In this document: piece after piece, positions 20,678 to 28,769 of the stretch
Layout of the letters: each line of letters opens with the position of its first letter
Position numbering within the stretch: the first letter of the stretch is position 1
Source of the DNA: DASQPA01 sp963757335
GTDB lineage: Bacteria; Acidobacteriota; Thermoanaerobaculia; Multivoradales; UBA5704
NCBI GenBank assembly: GCA_963757335.1
Contig: CAVWRJ010000010.1
Span: 62,001 to 126,000 of the forward strand
Reading direction: 5' to 3'
Length of the DNA: 64,000 nucleotides
Notes under the pieces: generated by a model
Told to the model about the DNA's origin: nothing
What the model saw: only the letters and a program-made list of their open reading frames with translations
The model's database searches: none
Program-made: the position numbers and the translations under genes

Positions 20678-20887
20678 CTCCAAAGTCGATTCGGGGGTCT
20701 CCAATGGCTCCCGGAGCGTCTCTAAGGAACGTTCGAGCGTCCCTAAACTCGCCTCGGAGGTCTCCAAGCGAGTTTCGAGCCTCCCTAAAGGAGGCGCGGA
20801 GGTCTCCAAAGCTCCGCGGAACGTCTCCAACCCTTCTCGGAACGCCTCTAAACCTCCGTGAAACGTCGCTAACTCACTTTTGATCCC
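20678..20887. repeat. 21-bp degenerate tandem array A (ten units)
   Basis: Ten consecutive units of exactly 21 bp. Positions 1-7 are conserved (CTCCAAA or CTCTAAA) and positions 15-21 tend to CGGAGCGT-like, while the middle seven vary freely. Units start at 20678, 20699, 20720 and so on to 20867. Read on the minus strand the conserved part becomes TTTAGAG, the same core as array B, so A and B are inverted relative to each other around 20888-20897. Confidence 0.92.
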
Positions 20888-20897
20888 TGCAAAAACT

Positions 20898-21128
20898 GTT
20901 TAGGGTGCCCGTACTTCAGTTTATCCAGGGGCATGGGGAGTTTAGAGGCTGTTCATTTCAGTTTAGCCAGCGGCAAAAAGGCTTTTGAGGCTCCGTATTT
21001 AAGTTTAGGGTGGGCCTGAGCGAGTTTAGAGGCCTCGCATTTCAGTTTAGCCAGGTGCAATTGGAGTTTAGAGAGACTTTTTCGGAGTTTAGAGAGGTTC
21101 TGGGCGGCTTTTAAGTTTCCGCTCTTGA
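20898..21128. repeat. 21-bp degenerate tandem array B (eleven units)
   Basis: Eleven units of exactly 21 bp starting at 20898. Eight begin GTTTAG, one GTTTAT and two CTTTT; the other 15 bases vary. A second-order pattern is visible: units 3 and 7 both read GTTTAGAGGC and end ATTTCA, units 4 and 8 both read GTTTAGCCAG, and units 1 and 6 both read GTTTAGGGTG. This stretch is much more T-rich than the region. Confidence 0.92.
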
Positions 21129-21220
21129 AAGAGCCGCGGACCCGAGTCTGTACGAGCGAGACAGCCCGGCCCACCTCCGAGTCCTCTCTCCTCTTGGGGC
21201 GGATGGGTCCTCCCCCTCGT

Positions 21221-21281
21221 CGTCAGGAGAGGAGGGAGAGCCGAGATCGCGGCCGTGGCGATTGCCGGCCGGGTTTGCCGC
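21221..21281. repeat. Duplicated transposase-tail segment, copy 1
   Basis: About 60 bp (CGTCAGGAGAGGAGGGAGAG onward) that recurs at 24608-24669 with roughly 90 percent identity by eye. It corresponds to the region just after the transposase remnant and probably marks the end of the former insertion sequence. Confidence 0.75.
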
Positions 21282-21564
21282 GATCAAGTCCTTGTAGGTG
21301 AGACGCTTTCCGATCGTTCCTGCCGCGACGGCGAGGAACCGGCCGCCGTCCGTGCCCTTGCGGGCGTTGTAGCGGAAAACCTGCTCTTTGACGTAGCGGT
21401 GAAGGTGGAACGGGGCGACGGCGACGCAGGTACCGCCGAGGGTGCGCTTGAGCAGGCTCCAGAAGTTCTCCAGGCCGTTGGTGTGGACGTTTTCCCCGGA
21501 CGTAGCACTCGGCGTGGTCGACCGCCTCGTGGGCGTACTCGGGGGTGAGACCCGAGGAGTAGAC
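21275..21564 (-). pseudogene. ISXO2/IS1595-type transposase, C-terminal remnant
   Basis: Two frames together give the end of an ISXO2-like DDE transposase: AHEAVDHAECYVRG in one frame and then NVHTNGLENFWSLLKRTLGG and FHLHRYVKEQVFRYNARK in the next. The NGLENFWSLLKR motif with its catalytic glutamate is typical of this family. The N-terminal two thirds are missing and the two visible parts are out of frame, so the element is dead. It borders array B and the small gene at 21567. Confidence 0.85.
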
Positions 21565-21566
21565 CG

Positions 21567-21749
21567 ATGCCCATACCACCCGAGCGCGAGGAAGAAGAGC
21601 CTCTGAGCGAGGCGGAAGCCGAGGAAACCTTCACCAGGTTGCAACGGGTGACGTCCGGACTCCTTCGGGTGCCGAAGGCGGAGCTGGACGCGCGCCTCGC
21701 GGAGAAGCGGATTAAATCGAGGCGGCGCACTAATCCGACTTCTTCATAG
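21567..21749 (+). CDS. Small charged protein, possible
   Basis: A 60-residue open frame beginning MPIPPEREEEEPL and ending in a Lys/Arg-rich tail. The segment RVTSGLLRVPKAELDARLAEKR resembles a class of tiny proteins (FxxLxxkLLxVPKxEL) found next to many bacterial toxin-like or mobile genes. GAGGAG lies nine bases upstream of the ATG. Its start overlaps the edge of the transposase remnant on the other strand, and its end overlaps the 21744 gene by 6 bp. Confidence 0.45.
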   Translation: MPIPPEREEEEPLSEAEAEETFTRLQRVTSGLLRVPKAELDARLAEKRIKSRRRTNPTSS

Positions 21750-23396
21750 GCGCCACGACTCGCCAAGCTGTGCTAGTTGCGCGTTTGTCCAGTCGGCCGA
21801 TGGCACCTCCGTCATCGATTCCCGCGGCGTTTTTTCCTCAAGTGCGCCAAACTGCTCATAGAGCCGGGAAAGTATCGATCGGCGGCGTACCGCCTCCTCT
21901 TCGGTAATTGGCGGCTTCGTGAGTCGCTGGCTAAGCTCAGCGCCTGTAGTATGGAGACTAGTAAGGGCACTCCGGCGGCTGAGTCGTCGCAACTCACCAA
22001 CACAGGCGGAATGTCGTTGATGCAGCCCGGCGTAACCTTCTGACCAATAGAACTGGTGCTTACCAAGAACCACTAGGGCTACACGCTCTATATAGTCGAT
22101 GAGAACACCATAGTGCCCGAGTAGCCTTTCAAGGCTAATCACCAAGGTGCCTGTAGGGGATGGGATAGCCAGACCAAATTCAAACGCCTCCCTTGCCGCT
22201 CGGCACGGTGTGGCGATGCAACTACCAAGCAATCCGACCAATAGCGCCTGCGCTTGGTTAGAATGCGAAGGCATTAGTAAATGCGCAACTACATACTCGC
22301 ATGCGTAGCCTACGGCGCGCTCCACAACCGGATATGCTTCGCGTATGCGTTCAATGTCCTCTTGGGAGCCGGAAGCACTCTGTATTATGCTCGGATCGTT
22401 CCAGGCCGCTCCCTTGAAAGTTACGGTCTTTGTTCTGGCAGATGATGTGTCGGAAAGAATATCAAAACGGACGACCATCTCCGGATCGTCCGGCATTCTC
22501 TCCCATGGGTCCTGCCAGATCGCGGCCATATAGTTGCGAAGGAAATGTCTACGTGTTGAGACTAATTTCTTCGCGGTACCATCGAAATAAGGAAACTGCC
22601 ACTGATAATAGGGGCCTATAAGGTCCCCCGTCTCGACAGGCGCTCGTTCTGCCACCAAGAGATCTCTGGATTCGCCGCTACGAATATCCACCTCTGCGGA
22701 CGGGGCACCGTTCCAAACCCCGTATACCAAGCCTTTCGGTCGGTCTATTTCGATGGTCTTCTCAAAGCTCAGTGATACTCGGAAATTCGCGCTAGTCCCT
22801 GGATTCATCACGCGGAGGAAGAGCAAGTCGTCCTCCTCGAAGAAAGTGGTCTCAATGGGAGAGGGAAGCGGAACAGCAGACGGAAGGAGCGTCGTGGGAG
22901 CAGCGGCAGTGGCTAGTACGCCTTTCGCGTCGGAGATCGTCGGCGGAGCGAGAGCGGCAGCTTCATCGCGCGTACTTATTACTTCTTCAGATCTAGCCCG
23001 CCTCTGCCGCCAGCGTTGAAGAGCTAAGGTCACACCCACGCCAAGAAGAGCAACTAGAAGGCCGAGAATGAACCAGATGGCTCGCTCGTCAAGATTGCGG
23101 TACCACTCGATTATTGGCGCGAGGGCGTGTTCCTTCTCGTCATACTTTTTCAGGCTCGGACGAACAAAATAGACCGTAAGAGCGGCGAGAGCAATAGCTA
23201 TCCAGAACCGAAATCTTGTCGGGGTCGAGATCCAGACAAGCTGCACGCTAGCCGCTAGGAAAAGAAGCCAGACTGAGAGCTCGAGCCAGAACTTCCCTTG
23301 AATATCTAGCATCGGCAAACCGATCTGGAAGAGACAGATGACCGCAGCCACCGAAAGGTCGATCTTTTTCCAGAAAGTGGGAGTACGAGAATCCAT
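21744..23396 (-). CDS. Membrane-anchored protein of unknown function, AT-richer
   Basis: A 550-residue protein with four hydrophobic segments in residues 10-130 (SVAAVICLFQIGLPML, LSVWLLFLAASVQLVW, FWIAIALAALTVYFV, AIWFILGLLVALLGV), then a long soluble part from residue 170. The middle resembles a beta-sandwich (FLRVMNPGTSANFRVSLSF), the end is helical. I do not recognise a family. Codon use has many more A/T third positions than neighbouring genes, a sign of transfer. It starts 16 bp after the RHH gene at 23413-23601 and is probably coexpressed with it. Confidence 0.75.
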   Translation of the reverse strand: MDSRTPTFWKKIDLSVAAVICLFQIGLPMLDIQGKFWLELSVWLLFLAASVQLVWISTPTRFRFWIAIALAALTVYFVRPSLKKYDEKEHALAPIIEWYRNLDERAIWFILGLLVALLGVGVTLALQRWRQRRARSEEVISTRDEAAALAPPTISDAKGVLATAAAPTTLLPSAVPLPSPIETTFFEEDDLLFLRVMNPGTSANFRVSLSFEKTIEIDRPKGLVYGVWNGAPSAEVDIRSGESRDLLVAERAPVETGDLIGPYYQWQFPYFDGTAKKLVSTRRHFLRNYMAAIWQDPWERMPDDPEMVVRFDILSDTSSARTKTVTFKGAAWNDPSIIQSASGSQEDIERIREAYPVVERAVGYACEYVVAHLLMPSHSNQAQALLVGLLGSCIATPCRAAREAFEFGLAIPSPTGTLVISLERLLGHYGVLIDYIERVALVVLGKHQFYWSEGYAGLHQRHSACVGELRRLSRRSALTSLHTTGAELSQRLTKPPITEEEAVRRRSILSRLYEQFGALEEKTPRESMTEVPSADWTNAQLAQLGESWRL

Positions 23397-23412
23397 AGAG
23401 GGAGTGCTTCTC

Positions 23413-23601
23413 CTAGTCCTCGATCCCGAGCAACTTCCTCACGGCCTCCCGCACGATCGCCGACTCGGAACGCCGCTCCTTGAACGCCTGGAGCCTCAAG
23501 GCTTCCGCCTCGTCCTCGTGGAACCAGATCGTCTTCTTGACGCCCTTGTCCGTGATCCCGGCCTTCTCCTCTTTCGCCGCTTCGCTCTTGTCTCGTGCCA
23601 T
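23413..23601 (-). CDS. Ribbon-helix-helix (CopG/Arc-like) regulator or antitoxin
   Basis: A 62-residue protein: a lysine-rich start, then KKTIWFHEDEAEALRLQAFKERRSESAIVREAVRKLLG, a beta strand followed by two helices as in RHH DNA-binding domains, where the strand pair reads DNA and the second helix (SAIVREAV) is typical of antitoxins. No toxin of a known family follows; the downstream gene is the membrane protein at 21744-23396. The internal ATG at 23601 was preferred to the upstream one because the RHH domain starts soon after it. Confidence 0.72.
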   Translation of the reverse strand: MARDKSEAAKEEKAGITDKGVKKTIWFHEDEAEALRLQAFKERRSESAIVREAVRKLLGIED

Positions 23602-23740
23602 AGATGGAGTGTAAGACTTCTGGCACGACTGCTTTACATGCTGCCGTAACTCTGGCATAGTCGCTCTCCAGGCTTAGGCGCCCCGTCCACGGGGCGGAAT
23701 CGTTCAACAGCGCTTCAGGGCGGACCCGGAGGAGACGGGT

Positions 23741-24033
23741 ATGATAGACGTGTATTCAGACCGCGAAGCACAGCAGGCCGTCCATGAGATCGCCCTGATG
23801 CTGCAATCCCTCTCCGAGCGCTTGGAGGAGATCGCCGGGGCCTGTACGAGCCCGCCGACTCGGAAGCCATGTACGACGGGAAACGCCCGTACTCTGTCCC
23901 CGTGGACCTCAGAGGTGCGATCGAGTGCACGGTCGCCGATGACTTGCATCCGGCAGTCAAGAGGCTCAGGCAGGCTGCCAGCGCTACTGAGGAGAGCTTG
24001 CGGCGGGAGTTTGTGGAGCGGGGCCGGGGATGA
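23741..24033 (+). pseudogene. Small helical protein with a frameshift, possible
   Basis: From the ATG at 23741 (GGAGGAG upstream) the frame gives MIDVYSDREAQQAVHEIALM and a helix ending LEEIAG, then shifts near 23845 to a frame reading LYEPADSEAMYDGKRPYSVP and ending EFVERGRG with TGA at 24031-24033. The stop overlaps the ATG of the next gene (ATGA), which supports the joined reading. No family recognised. Confidence 0.45.
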
Positions 24034-24461
24034 GGAAAAGAGCCCGCAGCCGCCCGGCCTCGTTCCTTGTGCGCTTCACGCGGCGGGGGGACGCCTCCGC
24101 CCTTCGCCGGCTTACCCTGCTTGTCTCGGAGTTCTACGTCAACGCCGCGCCCCGATGGTGGCCACGTCGCCCCGAGGGGAAGGTCCGCGCCATGCTGGGA
24201 GCCATCGTGCTGGACCTGCGGCACGTGGGGGAGGAGCTGGCATGGATGGAGCGGGGGGAGCGCTACGACAAGGGAGAGGTGGCCCTCGCCGGCTTCGCCC
24301 ATAGACGAGCCGAGGAGGTAGACCGAATCGCTACGGTGATCGAGCAAGCACTCGCGGACCCGGAGGGAACATGGGAGCGCGAGCGCGCTTTAAGCGTGCA
24401 GAAGTCCCTTCTGACCAATGGATGGCAACTAATTGGCGACTCGACTCCGGAGCTGCTGTAG
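24030..24461 (+). CDS. Hypothetical helical protein
   Basis: A 143-residue Arg/Glu-rich protein. Several amphipathic helices are predicted (RRLTLLVSEFYVNAA, MLGAIVLDLRHVGEELAWME, RAEEVDRIATVIEQALAD). No signal peptide, membrane segment or known motif. The ATG overlaps the preceding stop by 4 bp (ATGA), suggesting coupled translation with the small gene upstream. Located between transposase-derived fragments, so likely part of the mobile island. Function not assignable. Confidence 0.55.
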   Translation: MRKRARSRPASFLVRFTRRGDASALRRLTLLVSEFYVNAAPRWWPRRPEGKVRAMLGAIVLDLRHVGEELAWMERGERYDKGEVALAGFAHRRAEEVDRIATVIEQALADPEGTWERERALSVQKSLLTNGWQLIGDSTPELL

Positions 24462-24607
24462 CTCGTTGCTACTGCCACAGGTCAGGGGGGGCGGCACACA
24501 GGGCACGAGTCGACTGAGCAGGAGCGAAAGATTGCACAACCCAAGCGGTGGATCGGACGGATACCGCACTGACGTGCGGTCCCGCCGCTCACCGCCAAGG
24601 CGTTCGC

Positions 24608-24669
24608 CGTCAGGAGGGGAGGGAGAGCCGAGATCGAGGCCGTGGCGATTGCCGGCCGGACCTGTCGCG
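24608..24669. repeat. Duplicated transposase-tail segment, copy 2
   Basis: Matches 21221-21281 over about 60 bp. Nothing else of the transposase remains here, so this is a scar of the same insertion sequence family. The stretch 24462-24607 before it holds no gene that I can support. Confidence 0.72.
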
Positions 24670-24673
24670 CCCC

Positions 24674-24886
24674 CTACTGTTCCGCCTGGCCGGTCTCCGA
24701 TCTCGGTGGCCGTGGAGCGTGTCGCACGGGAATCCTTCCTGCAGCGGCCTGACGAGCGCGTAGCTGCTCGCACAGTAGATGGATATCCCCACCGACCGCT
24801 GCTACGATTCGTTCGCGTGCCGCCCGGATCTCGGCGACGATCGGATCCACCCACGGGGTTTGTGGTTCATCTGCTGGCATCGACAT
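24674..24886 (-). CDS. Small partner of the PIN toxin, probable antitoxin
   Basis: A 70-residue protein with a helix DPIVAEIRAARERIVAAVGGD followed by LLCEQLRARQAAAGR, a pattern often seen in small proteins encoded next to PIN-domain toxins. It overlaps the PIN gene by 20 bp and follows it on the same strand (toxin-first order). The Pro/Arg-rich tail merges into the transposase scar at 24608, so the C-terminus may be non-native. The antitoxin role is inferred from gene order. Confidence 0.6.
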   Translation of the reverse strand: MSMPADEPQTPWVDPIVAEIRAARERIVAAVGGDIHLLCEQLRARQAAAGRIPVRHAPRPPRSETGQAEQ

Positions 24887-25364
24887 GCGAGTCCTCTCCC
24901 ATTAGTTCATCGGGTGTACACAGGATCGGCGCCTCGCAACCTGCCAGGCGGCACACGGCCTCTACGAGCGGGCGCTTTTCCGCGTTGGCGATATGCGCCG
25001 AATTCCAAGTCAAGAGGTACGAAACGCCCTGGGTGGCAGCGATGGCAATGTGCAAGGCATCCGCCCGAGCCTTCGAGGGCAAGGCAGCTCCCTTCAACAA
25101 GGCGAGAGCGAGCATCTCCGCCTCGGCCGTAGTCTCCAGCGACCGCAGAGCCGCCAAGAAGGTCGTCCGCCGGACGGCAGCGGCAGGATCGCCATCCGCG
25201 CACTCCAGATGGACCAGCTCCGAGACCACCACCTCGAAAGAGCTGCGGCGCCGGCTCCACCACTCATGGGTTAGCTGTTGTCGGCCCGCCACGATCAAAT
25301 CCCGGGAAGGCCACGCCGTAAGGTAGCTGATGATCGACGTCTCCAAGTACACAAGAGCAGCCAT
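24867..25364 (-). CDS. PIN-domain ribonuclease toxin (VapC-like)
   Basis: A 165-residue protein. The start LVYLETSIISYLTA is the first PIN strand, although the usual first Asp is Glu as in a known subgroup of PIN proteins with 'ETS'. Acidic residues follow at the expected places (VSELVHLECADGD near residue 57, SKARADALHIAIAAT near 110 and LTWNSAHI near 130). Such proteins cleave tRNA or rRNA when free of antitoxin. It overlaps its small partner gene by 20 bp. Because the first ligand is Glu, activity is likely but not certain. Confidence 0.82.
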   Translation of the reverse strand: MAALVYLETSIISYLTAWPSRDLIVAGRQQLTHEWWSRRRSSFEVVVSELVHLECADGDPAAAVRRTTFLAALRSLETTAEAEMLALALLKGAALPSKARADALHIAIAATQGVSYLLTWNSAHIANAEKRPLVEAVCRLAGCEAPILCTPDELMGEDSHVDASR

Positions 25365-25553
25365 GACCCGAGTGTACCCCAGCTCGCCCTACCGCAGCCC
25401 AGACGCCTCGCACAGTGTCGGACCTCGTGGAACTCCCTGGCTCAGGTCGTACCCGAGGCCCGCAACCGGCTCCGCCCGTTGCTCCGACTGGCGTCACCAA
25501 GTTCGGCAGGTTCGATCCATGAACCCTAGGAATCGACTTGGAGGTAACGACTA

Positions 25554-25766
25554 ATGCATAAGTACGAGATCATCATCTACTGGAGCGATGAGGATCAGGT
25601 GTTTATCGCCGAGGTTCCAGAGCTTCCCGGTTGCGCAGCGCATGGAGATTCCTCTGACAGCGCTCTTGCTAACTGTCATGACGCTATCGAACTTTGGCTT
25701 AACACTGCTGTGGAATTTGGTAGGCATATCCCAGAGCCGAAGGGGAGGCGCTTGCAGTTTGCGTGA
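25554..25766 (+). CDS. HicB-family antitoxin-like protein, orphan
   Basis: A 70-residue protein with the HicB partial RNase-H-like fold: YEIIIYWSDEDQVFIAEVPELPGCAAHGDS followed by the helix ALANCHDAIELWL. GGAGG lies nine bases before the ATG. In complete systems a hicA toxin (about 60-80 aa with a conserved His) adjoins; I find none in the 190 bases upstream or 280 downstream. It lacks the C-terminal DNA-binding domain of longer HicB proteins. Likely a solitary antitoxin or remnant. Confidence 0.82.
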   Translation: MHKYEIIIYWSDEDQVFIAEVPELPGCAAHGDSSDSALANCHDAIELWLNTAVEFGRHIPEPKGRRLQFA

Positions 25767-26049
25767 TTGCGCAGAACCCTGGGCCTCAAGCGGATGCCTG
25801 CCGGCCCGCTGCCCAACCCCGTTCGCCGTATAGGAGTGAAACGAGATGTCACTCGTAGCGTGGTGGCCTCGCTTCGGCACTCCATCTGGTAGACCACTCT
25901 TCCAGGCTCAGGCCGACCGGGGCCCGTCGTCGAGTTGGACGACGAAGCGGCGGGGCTCGACGGTCCCACAGTCCCCAGGATGGGGGAGGGTTGGGGCAGG
26001 GGGAAGTCAGTATGGCGGCGCCTCGCGGGAGTCAAGCTCCGACCGCTCA

Positions 26050-26977
26050 CTATCCGGCCCCTGCCGGGATCTCCATCGTCCCCTCGCTCACGAGGACCGA
26101 GGAGCCGCCGACCCGGATGGCTTTGACCTCGCCGTCTTGCTTGTCGACCTCAAGGTGGAGGAGGCTCGGCCGGCCCATCTCGAACCCCTGTTCGACGACC
26201 CAGCGCTTCGTGCCGTCGCGCTCCGTCTCGCGCACCCCGAGATAGCCGCCGAGGGCGGTGACTGCGCCGCCGGTCGCCGGATCCTCGCCGATCCCCAGGG
26301 AGGGCGCGAACATACGGGCGCGGAGGGCGGAGCCGGGGAGCTCGGGGTCGCGGCTGAACAGGTAGAGCTCCGGGCCGGGTTCGGGGTAGAGGGCATCCCA
26401 GCGGTCGAGCCGCACCCGGGCGCGGCCGAGGGCGGCGCGGTCGCGGACGGGGATGAAGAGGAAGGGGACACCGCAGGAGACCTGCTCGGGCGGGGTCTCC
26501 GCCGTCAGGTCAAAGACGGTGAGCGAGAGCAGCTCGGCGAGGACGGCGAGCGGTGGCGGGGCCGGGCCGAACTCGGGCAGCACGGCGGCCGAGAGCTCGG
26601 TGAACCAGGGGACGCCACCCCGAGAGCGGATGGTGACCGGCACCGGTCCCACCCCCTCCTCGAAGACGATCCGCGTCTCGTCGCCGGTCAAGGGGACGAG
26701 GCCGGCCGCAGGCGAGGACGAAGGCGGTGCCGACCGTGGGGTGACCGGCGAAGGGGAGCTCCTGGCCGGGGGTGAAGATGCGGAGCCGGCAGGTGTGCGC
26801 CGGGTCCTCTGGCGGCAGGACGAAGACCGTCTCCGAGAGGTTGAACTCGCGGGTGACCGCCATCATCTGGCCGGTCGAGAGGCCCGAATTCTCGGCGCTC
26901 CCGGGGAAGACGGCGAGCGGGTTGCCGCCGAACGGGCGGTCGGTGAAAACGTCGACGGTCGAGAAGCGGTGGCGCAT
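26050..26977 (-). pseudogene. PhzF-family isomerase with one frameshift
   Basis: A protein of about 300 residues of the PhzF/diaminopimelate-epimerase fold. The first third (MRHRFSTVDVFTDRPFGGNPLAVF, catalytic glutamate in FNLSETVFV, then LPFAGHPTVGTAFVLA) and the rest (LVPLTGDETRIV to the GIGEDPATGGAV motif and the end) are in different frames. Removing one base in the CTGCGGCCGGCC stretch near 26700 restores a full protein, so a sequencing error is plausible. Substrate unknown; stand-alone PhzF homologues are common outside phenazine clusters. Confidence 0.85.
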
Positions 26978-27036
26978 GAGCGTACCCTCCAGAGGCTACG
27001 CTCGGGATCGTACAGCAGCCGGAGGCCGATTCCTCC

Positions 27037-28074
27037 CTACCCTCGGCGCAGCTGGTACGGCGGCTTCTTCGCCGACCGCGACGGCGGTATCGCCGGCATT
27101 GACGGCATCGGCGGCATCGCCCGCATTGAGCCCCGCTCCCGCCGGGCTCGCAGGCCCTGCACGAGGGCGACCAGGGCGCCGGTCGCGAGGCCGGCCAGGA
27201 GGAGCTGCTTGGGGAGCGGGTCCTCGACCGGGGGGGGCACCTCGTAGATCCCGTACTCGTTGCTCCGCGCCGGGCGCCCGACATAGCGCCCCCGCTTGGG
27301 CGGAGTGAAGATCTGGGCGAAGCGGGCAAGGTCCGCCGCCACATGGGGCCCCCGGGCCGGCCGGCCGTGCCCGGCGGCGACGGCGTGGGGCTTGAGGTCG
27401 GCCAACGTCTCGACGCTCGCCCGCGCCGCCCGCCAGTCGGTGGTCAGGGGGGCGGGGGGGACCGAGAACTCCCGGCGCTGGGTGACCATGGCGACGGCGG
27501 AGTCCTGGTCGAGAGTCGCCAGGGCATCGCCGGCGACGAGGGTGCGGTCGCGCTCGCGGAAGAAAGAGACGTGGCCGGCGGTGTGCCCCGGCGTGTGGAT
27601 CCATTGCCAGCCCGGCAGTCCGGGCACCGTGCCGTCCGCCGGCAGCGGGTGCACCCGGCGGCGCAGGTCGATCCCGTGGTGGGGGAAGCTCCGCGCCATC
27701 AACCCCAGCGCGCCGCCGACCGTGGGGTCGACCGGCGGGTAGTCCGAGCGGCCGGTCAAAAACGGCATCTCCAGGGGGTGCGCGAAGACCGGCACCCCCC
27801 ACTCGGCGGCCAGCTCCTCGACGTTTCCGGCATGGTCGAAATGCCCATGGGTGAGGAGGATCGCTGCCGGAGGGCGTCCGAACAGCTCGTCCGCTCGATG
27901 GCGGAGGAGGCCGGCGAACCAGGGCAGTCCGGTGTCGACGAGCACCCACGGCTCTCCGGGCTCCCGGATCAGGTAGGCGTTGACGAAGAGGGTGGCGAGG
28001 CGGAAGACCCCGGGGGCGAATTCGCTCCCGACGTGGCGGTCGCTGCGGATCGGCTGGTCGATCGTGGTGTTCAT
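27037..28074 (-). CDS. Metallo-beta-lactamase-fold hydrolase
   Basis: A 345-residue protein. The zinc motif is HGHFDH at residues 76-81, with further ligands in HTPGHTAGH and the aspartate in VAGDAL; a last histidine lies in AAGHGRPARG. After residue 270 come a hydrophobic segment (LLLAGLATGALVALVQGL) and a repeat-rich tail (MPPMPSMPAIPP) derived from 9-bp repeats. Similar to glyoxalase-II-like or quorum-quenching-type hydrolases; substrate unknown. The ATG at 28074 precedes the first strand of the fold; upstream in-frame codons are not supported. Confidence 0.87.
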   Translation of the reverse strand: MNTTIDQPIRSDRHVGSEFAPGVFRLATLFVNAYLIREPGEPWVLVDTGLPWFAGLLRHRADELFGRPPAAILLTHGHFDHAGNVEELAAEWGVPVFAHPLEMPFLTGRSDYPPVDPTVGGALGLMARSFPHHGIDLRRRVHPLPADGTVPGLPGWQWIHTPGHTAGHVSFFRERDRTLVAGDALATLDQDSAVAMVTQRREFSVPPAPLTTDWRAARASVETLADLKPHAVAAGHGRPARGPHVAADLARFAQIFTPPKRGRYVGRPARSNEYGIYEVPPPVEDPLPKQLLLAGLATGALVALVQGLRARRERGSMRAMPPMPSMPAIPPSRSAKKPPYQLRRG

Positions 28075-28257
28075 ACCCTCTCTGTACGCAAACAACGGGC
28101 CTACGGACGAGGGTCGTCGCAGGGCGAAGCGCCACCGGCCAGACGAGGGTCTTAGGTTCCCAAACGCTTGGACCGCTGCGAAAAGCCGAAAGCTGAGCCG
28201 CGCAGCTCCGGCGGGGCACTTGGCGCGGGGAGACAGCCCTCCGGCGGTCGACGGCTG

Positions 28258-28266
28258 TGCTATCTT
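28258..28266 (+). promoter_or_regulatory. Extended -10 promoter, leaderless arrangement
   Basis: TGcTATCTT, hexamer 28261-28266. The GTG at 28273 is exactly seven bases after the hexamer with no Shine-Dalgarno sequence, the same geometry as at 2119. Confidence 0.5.
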
Positions 28267-28272
28267 TTCTTC

Positions 28273-28636
28273 GTGCAAAGAGCACTCCGCTGTTCAGGTG
28301 TCGGTGTCCTTGTCCTGTCGTTAGTGCTGGCCGTCCTGGCGCCGGCCTTCGGGGACGCATCGACGAAAGCAGGCTGCGGCATGTCCTGCTGCCGCCTCGG
28401 CACGTCCATGACGCATGCGAAGCCTAGCGAGGTCGACGCCGAGTTGCGGCAAGTGCAACCTGCGTAGCGGCAGCAAGGGCTCGTTCGCCATCGTGCCTGC
28501 CGCTCTGCCTCCTTCTGTGCTCCCCACGCCGACGACTTTGCCGAAGCCGAGTTGCGGGGAAGGGCTCCTCGCCGCTCCCGGCGGTCTTCTCGGCAGCCTG
28601 AGTCGCACCCTTCCCGACCAGCCTCCCCGCGGCTGA
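28273..28636 (+). pseudogene. Secreted cysteine-rich protein with a frameshift
   Basis: From GTG 28273 the frame gives a signal peptide (GVLVLSLVLAVLAPAFG) and then KAGCGMSCCRLG, a Cys-rich stretch. One extra base near 28430 switches to the frame reading SCGKCNLRSGSKGSFAIVPA and ending TLPDQPPRG at 28636. The joined protein of about 120 residues would carry two Cys clusters, as in small periplasmic metal-binding proteins. It precedes the porin/membrane/FMN-binding-like operon and may belong to the same response. Family not identified. Confidence 0.6.
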
Positions 28637-28769
28637 CCCCTCGTTGTCGTCTTGTTGCCGTGGCGCTGTCGTAGCGCCGTGGTCGCGGCGCCGTCCAGCC
28701 CACTGGGGGCAACCCTTCAAGGCTTCGCGGCGCTCCTGACGTCGTTCTTACTTCGAGAGGAGGTCTCCC

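Noticed and set aside
20678..21128. CRISPR array
   Set aside because: Units are contiguous 21-mers with only 6-7 fixed bases, no 23-47 bp repeat with unique spacers, and no cas genes nearby. The same applies to arrays C, D and E.
20649..21174. Heptapeptide-repeat protein-coding genes over the arrays (also at 50200-50613 and 51206-51715)
   Set aside because: A 21-bp period keeps all six frames open and produces heptad-like peptides on both strands. No ribosome-binding site supports them, and array E with 22-bp units shows that frame is not selected.
25378..25553. hicA toxin gene upstream of the HicB-like gene
   Set aside because: No frame in this stretch gives the double-stranded-RNA-binding fold or the conserved His of HicA.
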